DNA from: Oscillospiraceae bacterium
Lineage (GTDB): Bacteria > Bacillota > Clostridia > Oscillospirales > JAAYXM01
Reading direction: 5' to 3'
Assembly (NCBI GenBank): GCA_015067485.1
Contig: SVMJ01000001.1
Coordinates: forward strand, 1-64,000
DNA: 64,000 nucleotides
The notes beneath the pieces are model-generated. The model saw only the letters and a program-made list of their open reading frames with translations. It searched no databases and had not been told where the DNA came from. Shown piece by piece: positions 9,517-17,377 of this stretch (positions are counted from its first letter, which is position 1; the number at the start of each line of letters is the position of its first letter). Made by a program: the position numbers and the translations under genes.

Positions 9517-9702
9517 ATGTCATTGATTTCCTGTAGCAGCGACTGCTTTTATCAGGAAAACGGCTACTGCAATTTGGACCAGGTCGCCTCAGTCGGTGTC
9601 CCTTCCGAATCGGGTTGTATTCATTATATCCCGAAGGAAAAACCAAAATACAACACGGTGCGAAAAAAAGATGAAACAAGCCCGCCGTTCCAAACCAAAT
9701 AA
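9517..9702 (+). CDS. DUF1540 cysteine-rich small protein
   Basis: 61 residues with the DUF1540 pattern SCSSDCFYQENGYCNLDQV, followed by one more Cys (SGCIHY). The four spaced cysteines suggest metal binding or disulfides (inference). Function is unknown. In Clostridia such proteins are often seen near sporulation genes, and here the gene precedes cwlJ and gerQ by 37 nt on the same strand. The start ATG has a cggag binding site. Upstream is a CATAAAAT sequence (9489-9496) that resembles the -10 box of sigma-E or sigma-K promoters, but I see no convincing -35 partner. Confidence 0.8.
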   Translation: MSLISCSSDCFYQENGYCNLDQVASVGVPSESGCIHYIPKEKPKYNTVRKKDETSPPFQTK

Positions 9703-9739
9703 GATCAACATAAACTGGGTTTGGAAGGATGTGTTCTGA

Positions 9740-10180
9740 TTGGCATTTTCAGACCGTGAACTTTTGGCGCGCTTGATTGAGTGCGAAGCCGGTGGCGAAG
9801 GCGATACCGGGATGCGTGCAGTCGCCAGCGTTGTCATGAATCGTGTGAATGCCCCGGGCGGCGAATACGCCAGAGTCGGTCAAGGAAGTATCCGAAATAT
9901 CATTTTTCAACCAGACCAATTTGTCTGTGCCTCCACCTTCGAAAATGGAGTTCCAAACTCTCAAAACATCTATAATATGCGCCCAACTCAGGTCCACTAC
10001 GACATTGCCGACTGGGCAATCGCAGGAAATCGCTTGACATCACTCGGTACTGCACTTTGGTTTTACAACCCTTACGATGCTCCGTGCCGCCCAATGTTCC
10101 CCGGTCCAAGTGGCGTGTACTTGACCAAAATCCGCAAGCACTGCTTCTATAATCCGACCGACGCTTATTACAATACATAA
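9740..10180 (+). CDS. cwlJ: Spore cortex-lytic hydrolase CwlJ (SleB/CwlJ family)
   Basis: 146 residues, without signal peptide or peptidoglycan-binding domain, which fits CwlJ rather than SleB. The Hydrolase_2 domain fills the whole protein: the conserved acidic segment LIECEAGGEG (residues ~12-21), MRAVASVVMNRV, and the C-terminal KHCFYNPTDAYYNT that closely resembles the end of Bacillus CwlJ. It degrades cortex peptidoglycan during germination. The start is TTG at 9740 with an aaggat binding site. The following gene encodes a GerQ-like protein; in Bacillus subtilis GerQ is needed to place CwlJ in the coat, so the pair supports the assignment. Confidence 0.85.
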   Translation: MAFSDRELLARLIECEAGGEGDTGMRAVASVVMNRVNAPGGEYARVGQGSIRNIIFQPDQFVCASTFENGVPNSQNIYNMRPTQVHYDIADWAIAGNRLTSLGTALWFYNPYDAPCRPMFPGPSGVYLTKIRKHCFYNPTDAYYNT

Positions 10181-10196
10181 TATGAGGTGTTAATTT

Positions 10197-10535
10197 ATGG
10201 ATCGTTCCAGCTTCCCCACAGACCTGTTCCAGCCCAATATCAGCGCAGAACAAATCGCAAATCCACAAACAAATGAAGAGGCCTTTCAGGCATCTATGCT
10301 TGGTTTGCTTGAAAAAGGCCGCGGTTACTATGTGATCGTGGAATTTCTGATCGGAACCCAAAACATGGTGATCAAAGACGGTATTCTCGTAGGCGTTGGA
10401 AACAACTTCATCACATTGTACCAAGAAGAGGAAGACCGTTACGTCGTCTGTGATCTGTATTCGATCAAATTCATAAACTTCTACGATTCCAAAACAAAAC
10501 CGCGCAACATCCGCCCATTCCGCCAAACTGTATAA
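10197..10535 (+). CDS. gerQ: GerQ-like spore coat protein
   Basis: 112 residues. An N-terminal variable part (~40 residues) precedes a compact domain: GYYVIVEFLIGTQNMVIKDG, then GNNFITLYQEEEDRYVVCDLYSIKFINFYD. This matches the pattern I know for GerQ (YwdL), a coat protein that is crosslinked and retains CwlJ. It lacks a signal peptide or membrane segment. It starts 16 nt after cwlJ with a gaggtg binding site, so the two are cotranscribed and end at the terminator at 10538. The assignment rests on domain similarity plus the cwlJ neighbour and should be confirmed by a profile search. Confidence 0.68.
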   Translation: MDRSSFPTDLFQPNISAEQIANPQTNEEAFQASMLGLLEKGRGYYVIVEFLIGTQNMVIKDGILVGVGNNFITLYQEEEDRYVVCDLYSIKFINFYDSKTKPRNIRPFRQTV

Positions 10536-10537
10536 AT

Positions 10538-10580
10538 AAAAAGAAGCCTTGGTTGAAACATACAATCAAGGCTTCTTTTT
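10538..10580. terminator. Bidirectional terminator, gerQ / cysteine synthase-like
   Basis: aaaaagaagccttggttg pairs with caatcaaggcttcttttt with one mismatch; T-runs on both strands serve the converging genes. Confidence 0.88.
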
Positions 10581-10594
10581 ATTTCATTCTGCTT

Positions 10595-11608
10595 TTATAT
10601 TGCGTGTGCGATGACTGTTTCAAGTTTGATGGAACTTGACAGATAATCGCTCTTTTCTTCAAATTTCTGTGAATAGTCGGTAGACAGATACTTTTTATTA
10701 TCGTCCGCAAAGACGGTGGTTACGATCGCATCATCACCCAGCATATTTTGTGCCAACACGCAACCCAAGAAGTTGGCTCCCGACGAGATACCAACTCCGA
10801 TTCCAAGTTCTCTTGAGAGTTTTTGTGCCATGATGATAGACTCTTCATCACCGACCGAGACCACATCATCCAATTCATCAAGCCGTAGTAAACTCGGGAT
10901 AAATTCATCCGAAATTCCTTGAATCTTATGTGCGCCAACTTTAAACCCCGTCGACAAAGTCGGAGAGTTTTTGGGTTCCAACGGAAATACTTTGCATACG
11001 GGATTGACAGTTTTCAATGCATTTCCGATCCCCATAACGGTACCTCCGGTACCAACGCCTGCAACAACTGCATCAGCAGTCAACCCGATTTTCTCAAGTT
11101 GCGCAATGATTTCAGCACCTGTCGTGAGTTCGTGTGTCGCAGTATTTTCCGGATTGGAGAACTGACGCGGGAGAAAAATCCCGTCTTCTTTCGCGATCTG
11201 CTCGGTCATTTCGATCGAACCTAAGAACCCCCCCTGCTCTTTGGAGACCAAAACTACTTCCGCGCCAAACGCGGACATCAGATTCACACGCTCAGCACTC
11301 ATCCAATCGGGCATATAAATCGTAACCGGATGCCCAAGATTACGGCCAATCGCAGAAAATGCGATCCCGGTATTACCGCTTGTCGCTTCGATGATGCGAT
11401 CACCCGGACGAATGCTTCCGTCTCGGTATGCCTCACGCATGATATGAAGCGCAACACGGTCTTTGATGCTTCCGCTCAAATTCAGCCATTCCGCTTTTGC
11501 AAACACTCTGCGTTTTTTACCGCAATATGTAAATCGAATTTCCAAAAGCGGAGTATTTCCGACCAGCGCAGAGATCTGTTCAAATTTTTGCTGTTGTTCG
11601 TTTGTCAT
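10595..11608 (-). CDS. Cysteine synthase family PLP enzyme
   Basis: 337 residues, fold type II PLP enzyme. The lysine of LSGSIKDR (K49) forms the Schiff base, TSGNTGIAF near residue 80 binds the substrate carboxylate, and the glycine-rich GVGTGGTVMG near 180 binds the PLP phosphate. O-acetylserine sulfhydrylase activity, making cysteine from O-acetylserine and sulfide, is the likeliest role. The C-terminus is ~25 residues longer than classical CysK, and related enzymes making other beta-substituted alanines share these motifs. No cysE or sulfur genes are nearby. It follows the carboxypeptidase gene by 14 nt and may be cotranscribed. Confidence 0.75.
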   Translation of the reverse strand: MTNEQQQKFEQISALVGNTPLLEIRFTYCGKKRRVFAKAEWLNLSGSIKDRVALHIMREAYRDGSIRPGDRIIEATSGNTGIAFSAIGRNLGHPVTIYMPDWMSAERVNLMSAFGAEVVLVSKEQGGFLGSIEMTEQIAKEDGIFLPRQFSNPENTATHELTTGAEIIAQLEKIGLTADAVVAGVGTGGTVMGIGNALKTVNPVCKVFPLEPKNSPTLSTGFKVGAHKIQGISDEFIPSLLRLDELDDVVSVGDEESIIMAQKLSRELGIGVGISSGANFLGCVLAQNMLGDDAIVTTVFADDNKKYLSTDYSQKFEEKSDYLSSSIKLETVIAHAI

Positions 11609-11622
11609 AAATCGAAACCCTC

Positions 11623-12705
11623 TTATGAAAAAATGCGTGATAGAAATGCTCTGAATCCTTTTCTCTCTGCTTGCGGAATATCACTCGAAACCACAAGCGG
11701 AACAGAGCCTATCATTTGCCCGTTTTTGGATACTACCGCACGGCCGACAACCGCGTCTTTCGATTGCGGTGCGTATAAAAAACGCGGCAAAAAATATGTA
11801 ACGGTAAGTTGTTCCGCATCTTCTGGAGAAACAATCGTTTCCAAATGCTCTGACACAACAATTTCGGCGTTTTTAGAATCACTTCCAACGATCGGAAGCT
11901 CTGCTACCGGTTCGTTTTGCTCCAGTAAAACAACGTGTCGCACGTTAGAAAAACCGTAATCGAAAAGCGTAGTGTGATCTTTCCAATCATCAGGCGCGGA
12001 AAGTGTTACGCAAACAAGACGCGTATCATTGCGCATAGCGGTTGATACCAAACATCTCCCAGCCGATTTGGTAAACCCCGTCTTCACCCCATCTACCCCA
12101 TCATACATCGAAAGCAGGCGGTTGTGATTGGATAAAAAACGTGTTCCTGCCCGATGTGTACGGGTGGAAACAATGGTACGAAAGTCGGAGTTTTGCATTG
12201 CCGCCAATGTCAAAACCGCCATATCGCGCGCGGTGGAATAGTGTTCCTCGTGCGGAAGACCGCTTGGGTTCATAAAATGTGTGTTGGAAAGACCCAATTC
12301 ACGCGCTTTTTGATTCATCAGATCCACAAATGAAGTTCCACTTCCCGCAACATAATCTGCAAGGGTTGCCGCACAGTCGTTTCCCGACTGTAACAGTAAT
12401 CCGTAAAGCAAATCACGCACGGTGAGTTCTTCGCCGGGCTGCAGATACATTGAAGATCCTTCGATCCCAGTACAAGACCGTTTCACTGTTACAATGTCAT
12501 CAAGTGAAACTTGTTCCAACACGATTAGCGCGGTCATGATTTTCGTAGTGGAAGCCATGCCGCGACGCGTATCTGCGTTTTTTTCATATACAACTTTTCT
12601 GGATGATGCTTCCATTAGAATCGCAGATTTTGCGGAAATCGATACCGCGAATGTCGCCTGCGCCAAAATGAAGAGTGATAGAACACAAATAACAATGCGT
12701 TTCAA
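11623..12705 (-). CDS. D-alanyl-D-alanine carboxypeptidase (S11, DacF-like)
   Basis: 360 residues with a signal peptide (hydrophobic core ICVLSLFILAQATFA). All three penicillin-binding motifs are present: STTK (S52, K55), SGN (107-109) and KTG near 214. The last ~90 residues form the PBP5 C-terminal beta domain; the extreme C-terminus (AERKGFRAFLSRIFS) looks like the amphipathic membrane anchor of class-C low-mass PBPs. It removes the terminal D-Ala of peptidoglycan stem peptides. The start is TTG at 12705 with a strong ggggagg site. Location after gerW suggests a spore-related DacF rather than the vegetative DacA (inference). Confidence 0.87.
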   Translation of the reverse strand: MKRIVICVLSLFILAQATFAVSISAKSAILMEASSRKVVYEKNADTRRGMASTTKIMTALIVLEQVSLDDIVTVKRSCTGIEGSSMYLQPGEELTVRDLLYGLLLQSGNDCAATLADYVAGSGTSFVDLMNQKARELGLSNTHFMNPSGLPHEEHYSTARDMAVLTLAAMQNSDFRTIVSTRTHRAGTRFLSNHNRLLSMYDGVDGVKTGFTKSAGRCLVSTAMRNDTRLVCVTLSAPDDWKDHTTLFDYGFSNVRHVVLLEQNEPVAELPIVGSDSKNAEIVVSEHLETIVSPEDAEQLTVTYFLPRFLYAPQSKDAVVGRAVVSKNGQMIGSVPLVVSSDIPQAERKGFRAFLSRIFS

Positions 12706-12765
12706 GAAAGTCGCCTCCCCGATCAGACTGCTTCATCTTACGGGAAAGCATACAAAATTATGCTG

Positions 12766-13167
12766 TTATTCCGCGTCTTTCTTCTTTCTTTTGATCATAT
12801 CGTCCACGCGGTCAATCACTTGCGGGACAAGTTCGATCGCGCGGTCTACCGTGGTGTTTGCAGGAGTTGCGACCGGAATCATCTTAACCGATTCGCCCTG
12901 TACCATCAAAAATGCAACAGGGACGATCGATGCGCCTGCACCGCTTCCGCCACCAAAGTTGACCGAGTTTTCTGTGCTTTTGCCTTGATTTGCATCGGCA
13001 CCGCCTGCCGCAAATCCGAATGTTACTTTCGAAATTGGAATCAGCATGATGCCATCCGGAGTGGTGATCGGTGTTCCGACAATGGTATTGACATCGATGA
13101 TATCCTTCACTTTGCTCATTGTGGTCGACATGATATCATTCAAATTTTGCCCTGCCATGTAACTCAT
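12766..13167 (-). CDS. gerW: GerW family sporulation protein (YtfJ)
   Basis: 133 residues. The family's hallmarks are visible: an amphipathic N-terminus (LNDIMSTTMSKVKDIIDVNTIVG), a conserved TPDGIMLIPISKVTFGF block, the glycine-rich GGADANQG...FGGGSGAGAS stretch and VAFLMVQGESVKMIPV. In Bacillus subtilis YtfJ/GerW is made in the forespore and is needed for normal germination. It overlaps the upstream DUF2953 gene by 32 nt, the same pairing as Bacillus ytfI-ytfJ, which argues for translational coupling. Confidence 0.92.
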   Translation of the reverse strand: MSYMAGQNLNDIMSTTMSKVKDIIDVNTIVGTPITTPDGIMLIPISKVTFGFAAGGADANQGKSTENSVNFGGGSGAGASIVPVAFLMVQGESVKMIPVATPANTTVDRAIELVPQVIDRVDDMIKRKKKDAE

Positions 13168-13744
13168 CCTTTCTCTTGACCAATATTTTCATCTTTTGTT
13201 CTTTCCAAAGATTATATGCAAAACAGAGTGCAGCGGCAAGAAGATGCCACACCAATACACTACAATCTGCAAACAATACGATTTTCGTCTCATCCGATTC
13301 GAAGTCGGCGTTTACATTTACCGTTCGTTTTTCAAGTCTGAAATGGTGCTCAATAAGCGGGAGTAAAACCCCAACTCCAGCACCGCTTCCGCCAAACATC
13401 ATTGCGGTTTTGAACGGGTCTTTGGATGCAACAGTCGCATCGATTCTAAGATTTCGGATTCGGACTTTGGAAAGCAGTTTTCCTGCGGCTTTGATTCCCA
13501 AACGAATGAGTGAGATTAGCCGTTTCAAATCTCCGCCCTGTTTTTCCTTCGGTGAATCTTCCTTGGGTTTTGACCCTTTTTCTGCTTTCCTTTTTTCACG
13601 CGGAAACCGAAAGCGAAGAAACAAAATGCGTACCGCACCGGAAAATCCTTCCGCATGGTATGTGATCTCTGCGTGCACCGGTGTAAAAATCAATAAAAGC
13701 ACCAACAAAAAAACTGCAAACAGAATCCACAAGAGTACGTTCAA
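13136..13744 (-). CDS. DUF2953 domain protein (YtfI-like)
   Basis: 202 residues. One N-terminal membrane segment (LLWILFAVFLLVLLLIF) is followed by a beta-rich region and a highly basic linker (REKRKAEKGSKPKEDSPKEK). A C-terminal helix (VLVWHLLAAALCFAYNLW) may form a second membrane segment. The function is unknown; the family regularly precedes gerW/ytfJ in spore formers. It starts 4 nt inside the scpB stop region and runs 32 nt into gerW, so the scp-DUF2953-gerW-dac genes appear to be one transcript. Confidence 0.82.
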   Translation of the reverse strand: MNVLLWILFAVFLLVLLLIFTPVHAEITYHAEGFSGAVRILFLRFRFPREKRKAEKGSKPKEDSPKEKQGGDLKRLISLIRLGIKAAGKLLSKVRIRNLRIDATVASKDPFKTAMMFGGSGAGVGVLLPLIEHHFRLEKRTVNVNADFESDETKIVLFADCSVLVWHLLAAALCFAYNLWKEQKMKILVKRKDELHGRAKFE

Positions 13745-14307
13745 TTTTCCGACACCTCCGCAGAATCGGCAAATGAGAGTTGTTTTTCGGTATCTTCCAG
13801 TTCGGGAAGCGGTGGAAGATCTTCTAAATTGGTGAGCCCGAACACACGCAGGAAGTTCTGCGTTGTGCGGTAGAGAATCGGACGCCCGGGAACATCCAGA
13901 CGTCCCGCTTCTTCGATCAAATCTTTTTCAACCAGCGAAGAAACTGAGTAACTGCTGTCTACCCCACGTACCTGTTCAATGTATGCGCGTGTAACCGGCT
14001 GACGGTATGCAATGATTGACAGTACTTCGAGAAGCACCGCAGACAACTGCCCTGCCTTGCGGGTTTCCAGCACCTTGCGAACAATATCCGCATGAAGCGG
14101 ATCGGAACACATTTGGAATGAATTTTCCAAACGGATAACACGAATTCCGCGCTGATCGAATTGATATGAGTCTGAAAGCGACTGTGCTGCTTCGATGACC
14201 TGATCTTCGCTCACTTCCAGTGCATCGGCCAAACGGCGGATCGAAATTGCATCCCCTGATGCAAACAAGACAGCTTCAATCGCATGTTCAAGAAAAACCT
14301 TTTCCAT
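13741..14307 (-). CDS. scpB: Segregation and condensation protein ScpB
   Basis: 188 residues with two winged-helix domains, as expected of ScpB. The first includes AIEAVLFASGDAISIRRLADAL, and the second contains LLEVLSIIAYRQPVTRAYIEQVRGVDS, the most conserved block of the family. ScpB dimers bind the ScpA linker and regulate the SMC condensin complex in chromosome organisation. It begins 1 nt after scpA and overlaps the DUF2953 gene, so it sits in a tightly coupled cluster. Confidence 0.95.
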   Translation of the reverse strand: MEKVFLEHAIEAVLFASGDAISIRRLADALEVSEDQVIEAAQSLSDSYQFDQRGIRVIRLENSFQMCSDPLHADIVRKVLETRKAGQLSAVLLEVLSIIAYRQPVTRAYIEQVRGVDSSYSVSSLVEKDLIEEAGRLDVPGRPILYRTTQNFLRVFGLTNLEDLPPLPELEDTEKQLSFADSAEVSEN

Positions 14308-14308
14308 A

Positions 14309-15034
14309 TTATGAATCCTCTTCCGTTACAAGCGTGAGTTGTGTGTCGTCGCCATCATCGTTAAACCGAATCTTGTTGGACTTACAAAGTTCCAACACGG
14401 CAAGGAAAGTTGCTACCACTTCCGAGCGCGTTTTTACTTTGCGGAATAAACCCTTAAATGACGCTTTTCCCGAGTCCAAAAGACTCTTCAGCACAAACGC
14501 AACTTTCGAACTGACCGAGTATACTTCCCGTCCGACAATGCCTTTGAAACTGCTGACCGGAGGCGGGAGTTTCTGATCGGCGCGGTCAAACATCTTATGG
14601 ATCGCATGGATGAGTTCATCAACGCGATGGGAATGCCGATAGGTCTTGTCCGGCTCAAACGACTCCTGCCCTTTGACAAAGATATCACGACCGATTTCGT
14701 AGCGAGTATACAGTGTACCGCTGATTTCTTTAAACTGTTGGTATTCCAAAAGCATCTGTACCAGTTCACGGCGCGGGTCTTGTTCTTCGTCCAGTTCATC
14801 ATGACGCGGAAGCAATAATTTGGATTTGATATATACAAGGTGTGCAGACATTGCGACGAAATCGCTGAGCAGATCCAGATCCTGAATGTCCATCGCACGA
14901 AACGCCGCATTGTACTGTTCGAGTATTTCCGCAATCGGGATATCGTAGATATTTACTTTGTTCTTACTGATGAGTTGCAAAAGCAAATCGAGCGGACCGT
15001 CAAACGCATCCAAATGATATGTGATTGTCTGCAT
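14309..15034 (-). CDS. scpA: Segregation and condensation protein ScpA (kleisin)
   Basis: 241 residues. The N-terminus HLDAFDGPLDLLLQLI is the kleisin segment that binds the SMC neck. It is followed by NIYDIPIAEILEQY and a membrane-like but soluble helix (FVAMSAHLVYIKSKLLLPR). The C-terminal winged helix (FLAVLELCKSNKIRF) closes the ring on the SMC head. It functions with ScpB and SMC; smc itself is not in this window. The preceding M50 protease gene ends 11 nt upstream. Confidence 0.95.
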   Translation of the reverse strand: MQTITYHLDAFDGPLDLLLQLISKNKVNIYDIPIAEILEQYNAAFRAMDIQDLDLLSDFVAMSAHLVYIKSKLLLPRHDELDEEQDPRRELVQMLLEYQQFKEISGTLYTRYEIGRDIFVKGQESFEPDKTYRHSHRVDELIHAIHKMFDRADQKLPPPVSSFKGIVGREVYSVSSKVAFVLKSLLDSGKASFKGLFRKVKTRSEVVATFLAVLELCKSNKIRFNDDGDDTQLTLVTEEDS

Positions 15035-15045
15035 TCAAACGCCCC

Positions 15046-15714
15046 CTAAAAAAACAGTCCGTACAAAAGATCAAACAAACCGTTTCGTAACATACTGATG
15101 AGTGAATCAAACCACGGAAGATTCAGAAGTAAAATCAGAATCAAAAATCCGTACTGTTCAAACTGCAAAATCTTGATATACAAGTGATTCGGCAAAACCG
15201 CGATCAAAATCTTCGATCCGTCAAGTGGCGAGATCGGGATCAGGTTGAACACCGCAAGACCGATGTTTAACACGGTGAAAATAACGAGAAAAACAGCCAA
15301 TCCCTCCATGAAGGAAAACAATGCTTCACTTCGAATCGGAATCACCGTGATCCACTTACAAAGCACCAGTGCAATAATTGCGCACAGAATGTTGGAAAGC
15401 GGACCTGCGATTGCAACAAGCGACATTCCAAGTTTTCTGCGTTTGAAATAGTACGGATTGACCGGGACAGGTTTTGCCCAGCCGAAACCAAAAATGATCA
15501 TAGAAAGCAAACCGATGATGTCCAAATGCTGCAGAGGATTCAAACTCAAACGTTTCTGCAGTTTCGCAGTGGGATCACCCAACAAATAAGCAACATAACC
15601 GTGCGAAATCTCATGAAAAACCACAGAGAGAAATGCTGCAGGAATGATCATCCAGTTGCTGCCTTGAAAGAGACTTGCAATTTTCTCGACGATAAACAAA
15701 GTTTTCTCCTCCAA
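15046..15714 (-). CDS. Site-2 protease family (M50) membrane metalloprotease
   Basis: 222 residues with five to six membrane segments. The zinc site VVFHEISHGY (H34, E35, H38) is in the first core helix, and the third ligand is in NLIPISPLDGSKI near residue 165. Proteins of this YwhC-like subgroup sit just upstream of scpA in many Clostridia. They cut membrane-embedded substrates, but the physiological targets are generally unknown. There is no PDZ domain, unlike RseP. A good promoter (15737-15765) lies directly upstream, making this the first gene of the scp-gerW transcript. Confidence 0.86.
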   Translation of the reverse strand: MEEKTLFIVEKIASLFQGSNWMIIPAAFLSVVFHEISHGYVAYLLGDPTAKLQKRLSLNPLQHLDIIGLLSMIIFGFGWAKPVPVNPYYFKRRKLGMSLVAIAGPLSNILCAIIALVLCKWITVIPIRSEALFSFMEGLAVFLVIFTVLNIGLAVFNLIPISPLDGSKILIAVLPNHLYIKILQFEQYGFLILILLLNLPWFDSLISMLRNGLFDLLYGLFF

Positions 15715-15736
15715 ACGGCAAAATTACCCAATGATT

Positions 15737-15765
15737 AGTATAACAAAAAACCAAAAAAAACACAA
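15737..15765 (-). promoter_or_regulatory. Sigma-A-type promoter for the M50-scpAB cluster
   Basis: Minus strand TTGTGT, 17-nt spacer made largely of T, TATACT. The -10 box lies 22 nt before the M50 protease start. Confidence 0.6.
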
Positions 15766-15852
15766 GTCTTCCCGTCCTTTTTCTCAAAAAAACACTTCCA
15801 AAACACAAATGTATATGATATAATGATAAAAATTGAAAGGAGTGTAGTTTTC

Positions 15853-16359
15853 TTGTTACAATTTCAAACCGTATCACCGGAAGAAATGCAAGAAAATCCG
15901 TTTCGCTTGATCGGAAAGGATTGGATGTTGGTTACCGCAGGAACTCCTGATTCTTACAATACCATGACCGCGTCTTGGGGCGGCGTTGGTGTGTTGTGGA
16001 ACAAAAATGTTTGTTTTGTTTTCATTCGTCCATCGCGTTATACTTATGAATTCATCGAACAAAACGATCTTTTGACTCTTTCTTTCTTTGAAGAACAGTA
16101 TCGCAATGCGCTCAAAATCTGCGGAAGTAAAAGCGGTCGTGAGATCGACAAAGCAAAAGTCTGCGCTCTCACCTCGTTTGTTACCGATGCACAGGGCATC
16201 TCGTTTGAAGAAGCGCGCCTTGTGCTCACTTGTAAAAAACTATATGCATGCGATTTGACACCGGACGCGTGTCTAGACCCGTCCATCTTGCAAAATTATC
16301 AAAACGGTGATTTTCATCGTATGTATGTATGTGAAATCATAAACGCTGTGCAAAAATAA
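15853..16359 (+). CDS. Flavin reductase family protein
   Basis: 168 residues from a TTG start at 15853, chosen because aaaggag lies 10 nt upstream; the ATG at 15823 in the ORF track lies before that site and overlaps a likely -10 box (tataat, 15819-15824). The sequence shows the split-barrel FMN-binding pattern: DWMLVTAGTPDSYNTMTASWGGVGVLWNKNV, then VFIRPSRYTYEFIEQND and LSFFEEQYRNALKICGSKSGRE. Proteins of this group bind FMN and may reduce flavins or serve as small flavoproteins; the substrate is unknown. The next gene follows after 22 nt. Confidence 0.8.
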   Translation: MLQFQTVSPEEMQENPFRLIGKDWMLVTAGTPDSYNTMTASWGGVGVLWNKNVCFVFIRPSRYTYEFIEQNDLLTLSFFEEQYRNALKICGSKSGREIDKAKVCALTSFVTDAQGISFEEARLVLTCKKLYACDLTPDACLDPSILQNYQNGDFHRMYVCEIINAVQK

Positions 16360-16381
16360 ACAGATAAAGGAGAAGAAGAAA

Positions 16382-17101
16382 ATGAAAGCAATCGTCTTAG
16401 CAGCAGGAAAAGGAAAACGTCTCCAGAGTGAAAAGTTTAACCTGCCGAAAGTTCTGCGCGAAGCAAAGGGTCGTCCGTTGCTTGGTTATGTTCTGGAAAA
16501 CGTCAACTTCATCGCACCGGAAGACACTACGGTAGTCGTTGGCTACAAGAAGGAAATGGTCAAAAAAGCGATTTCCAGCGCATACAAGTTTGCAGATCAG
16601 GACGAACAGCTCGGCACCGGTCATGCAGTTGCATGCGCGGCCTCCCAGTTCGAAGACTATGACGGACCGGTTTTGATCCTCTATGGCGATATGCCGATGC
16701 TCAAGCGCGAAACTTATCAGGCACTGGTGAACAAGCATCTGGAAGAAAAGGCAGCTTGCACCTTCCTGACCACAATCACCGAGTCTCCCCTTGCATACGG
16801 CCGTATCATCCGCGAAGACGGAAAAATCGTCAATATCGTGGAAGAAAAAGACTGTACTCCGGAACAGTTTGCGATCAAAGAACGCAATGTCGGTGTGTAT
16901 GTATTTGATTCAAAGTTATTGTTTGAAAATTTGAAACTTTTGAAAAATGACAACGCACAGGGCGAATACTATCTAACCGATGTTCCGAAGCTCTTGATCT
17001 CCGCAGGCAAGGCAGTTACCTCTTATACCATCGGGGACACTTGCGAAATCTACGGCGTCAACACTTTGGAAGATTTGGATTTCTGCGAAAAAAATCTTTA
17101 A
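16382..17101 (+). CDS. GlmU-like sugar-nucleotide transferase, pyrophosphorylase domain only
   Basis: 239 residues. The N-terminal signature MKAIVLAAGKGKRLQS, the EQLGTGHAV uridine-binding motif (residues ~77-85) and the GDMPML metal-binding motif match the UTP-dependent pyrophosphorylase half of GlmU. The left-handed beta-helix acetyltransferase half is absent; the protein ends naturally with LEDLDFCEKNL, the family's domain boundary, so this is not a truncation within a motif. It probably activates an amino-sugar 1-phosphate. It may be the separate UDP-GlcNAc pyrophosphorylase of this organism or act on another sugar. The ribosome binding site is aaaggagaag. Confidence 0.82.
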   Translation: MKAIVLAAGKGKRLQSEKFNLPKVLREAKGRPLLGYVLENVNFIAPEDTTVVVGYKKEMVKKAISSAYKFADQDEQLGTGHAVACAASQFEDYDGPVLILYGDMPMLKRETYQALVNKHLEEKAACTFLTTITESPLAYGRIIREDGKIVNIVEEKDCTPEQFAIKERNVGVYVFDSKLLFENLKLLKNDNAQGEYYLTDVPKLLISAGKAVTSYTIGDTCEIYGVNTLEDLDFCEKNL

Positions 17102-17106
17102 TTTTT

Positions 17107-17135
17107 GCATAATCCCCTTTATGTGCGTCATACTA
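17107..17135 (+). promoter_or_regulatory. Sigma-G-like promoter before the DUF378 gene
   Basis: GCATA, 17-nt spacer, CATACTA. This fits the Bacillus sigma-G consensus (gHATR, 17-18 nt, CATnHTA) at every conserved position. The predicted transcript starts ~30 nt before the DUF378 start codon. Confidence 0.5.
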
Positions 17136-17170
17136 CTTTTGTATCACATGATAAAAAGGAGTGGACTCAC

Positions 17171-17377
17171 ATGTGGGATAAACTTGCGCTGATCCTTGTG
17201 ATCATCGGTGCATTGAACTGGGGTCTGATCGGCTTTTTCGGTTTCGATTTGGTTGCATCAATTTTCGGCGGTCAAGCAGCTTTGATCAGTCGTATCGTAT
17301 ACGCACTGGTCGGTCTTGCCGGCATTTGGTGCATTACCCTCTTGTTTCGAGAAGACGCCCTCCCTTCAAACATGTAA
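17171..17377 (+). CDS. DUF378 small membrane protein
   Basis: 68 residues. The start is ATG at 17171, preceded by aaaggag; the ORF track's earlier ATG at 17105 lies before the promoter and the binding site. Two hydrophobic segments (LALILVIIGALNWGLIGFF and ISRIVYALVGLAGIWCITLL), with the conserved GALNWGLIGFFGFDLV block between and within them, define DUF378. Function is unknown. The sigma-G-like promoter suggests forespore expression (inference). Its last 44 nt overlap the convergent amidase gene, and its stop codon sits at the foot of the terminator hairpin. Confidence 0.85.
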   Translation: MWDKLALILVIIGALNWGLIGFFGFDLVASIFGGQAALISRIVYALVGLAGIWCITLLFREDALPSNM

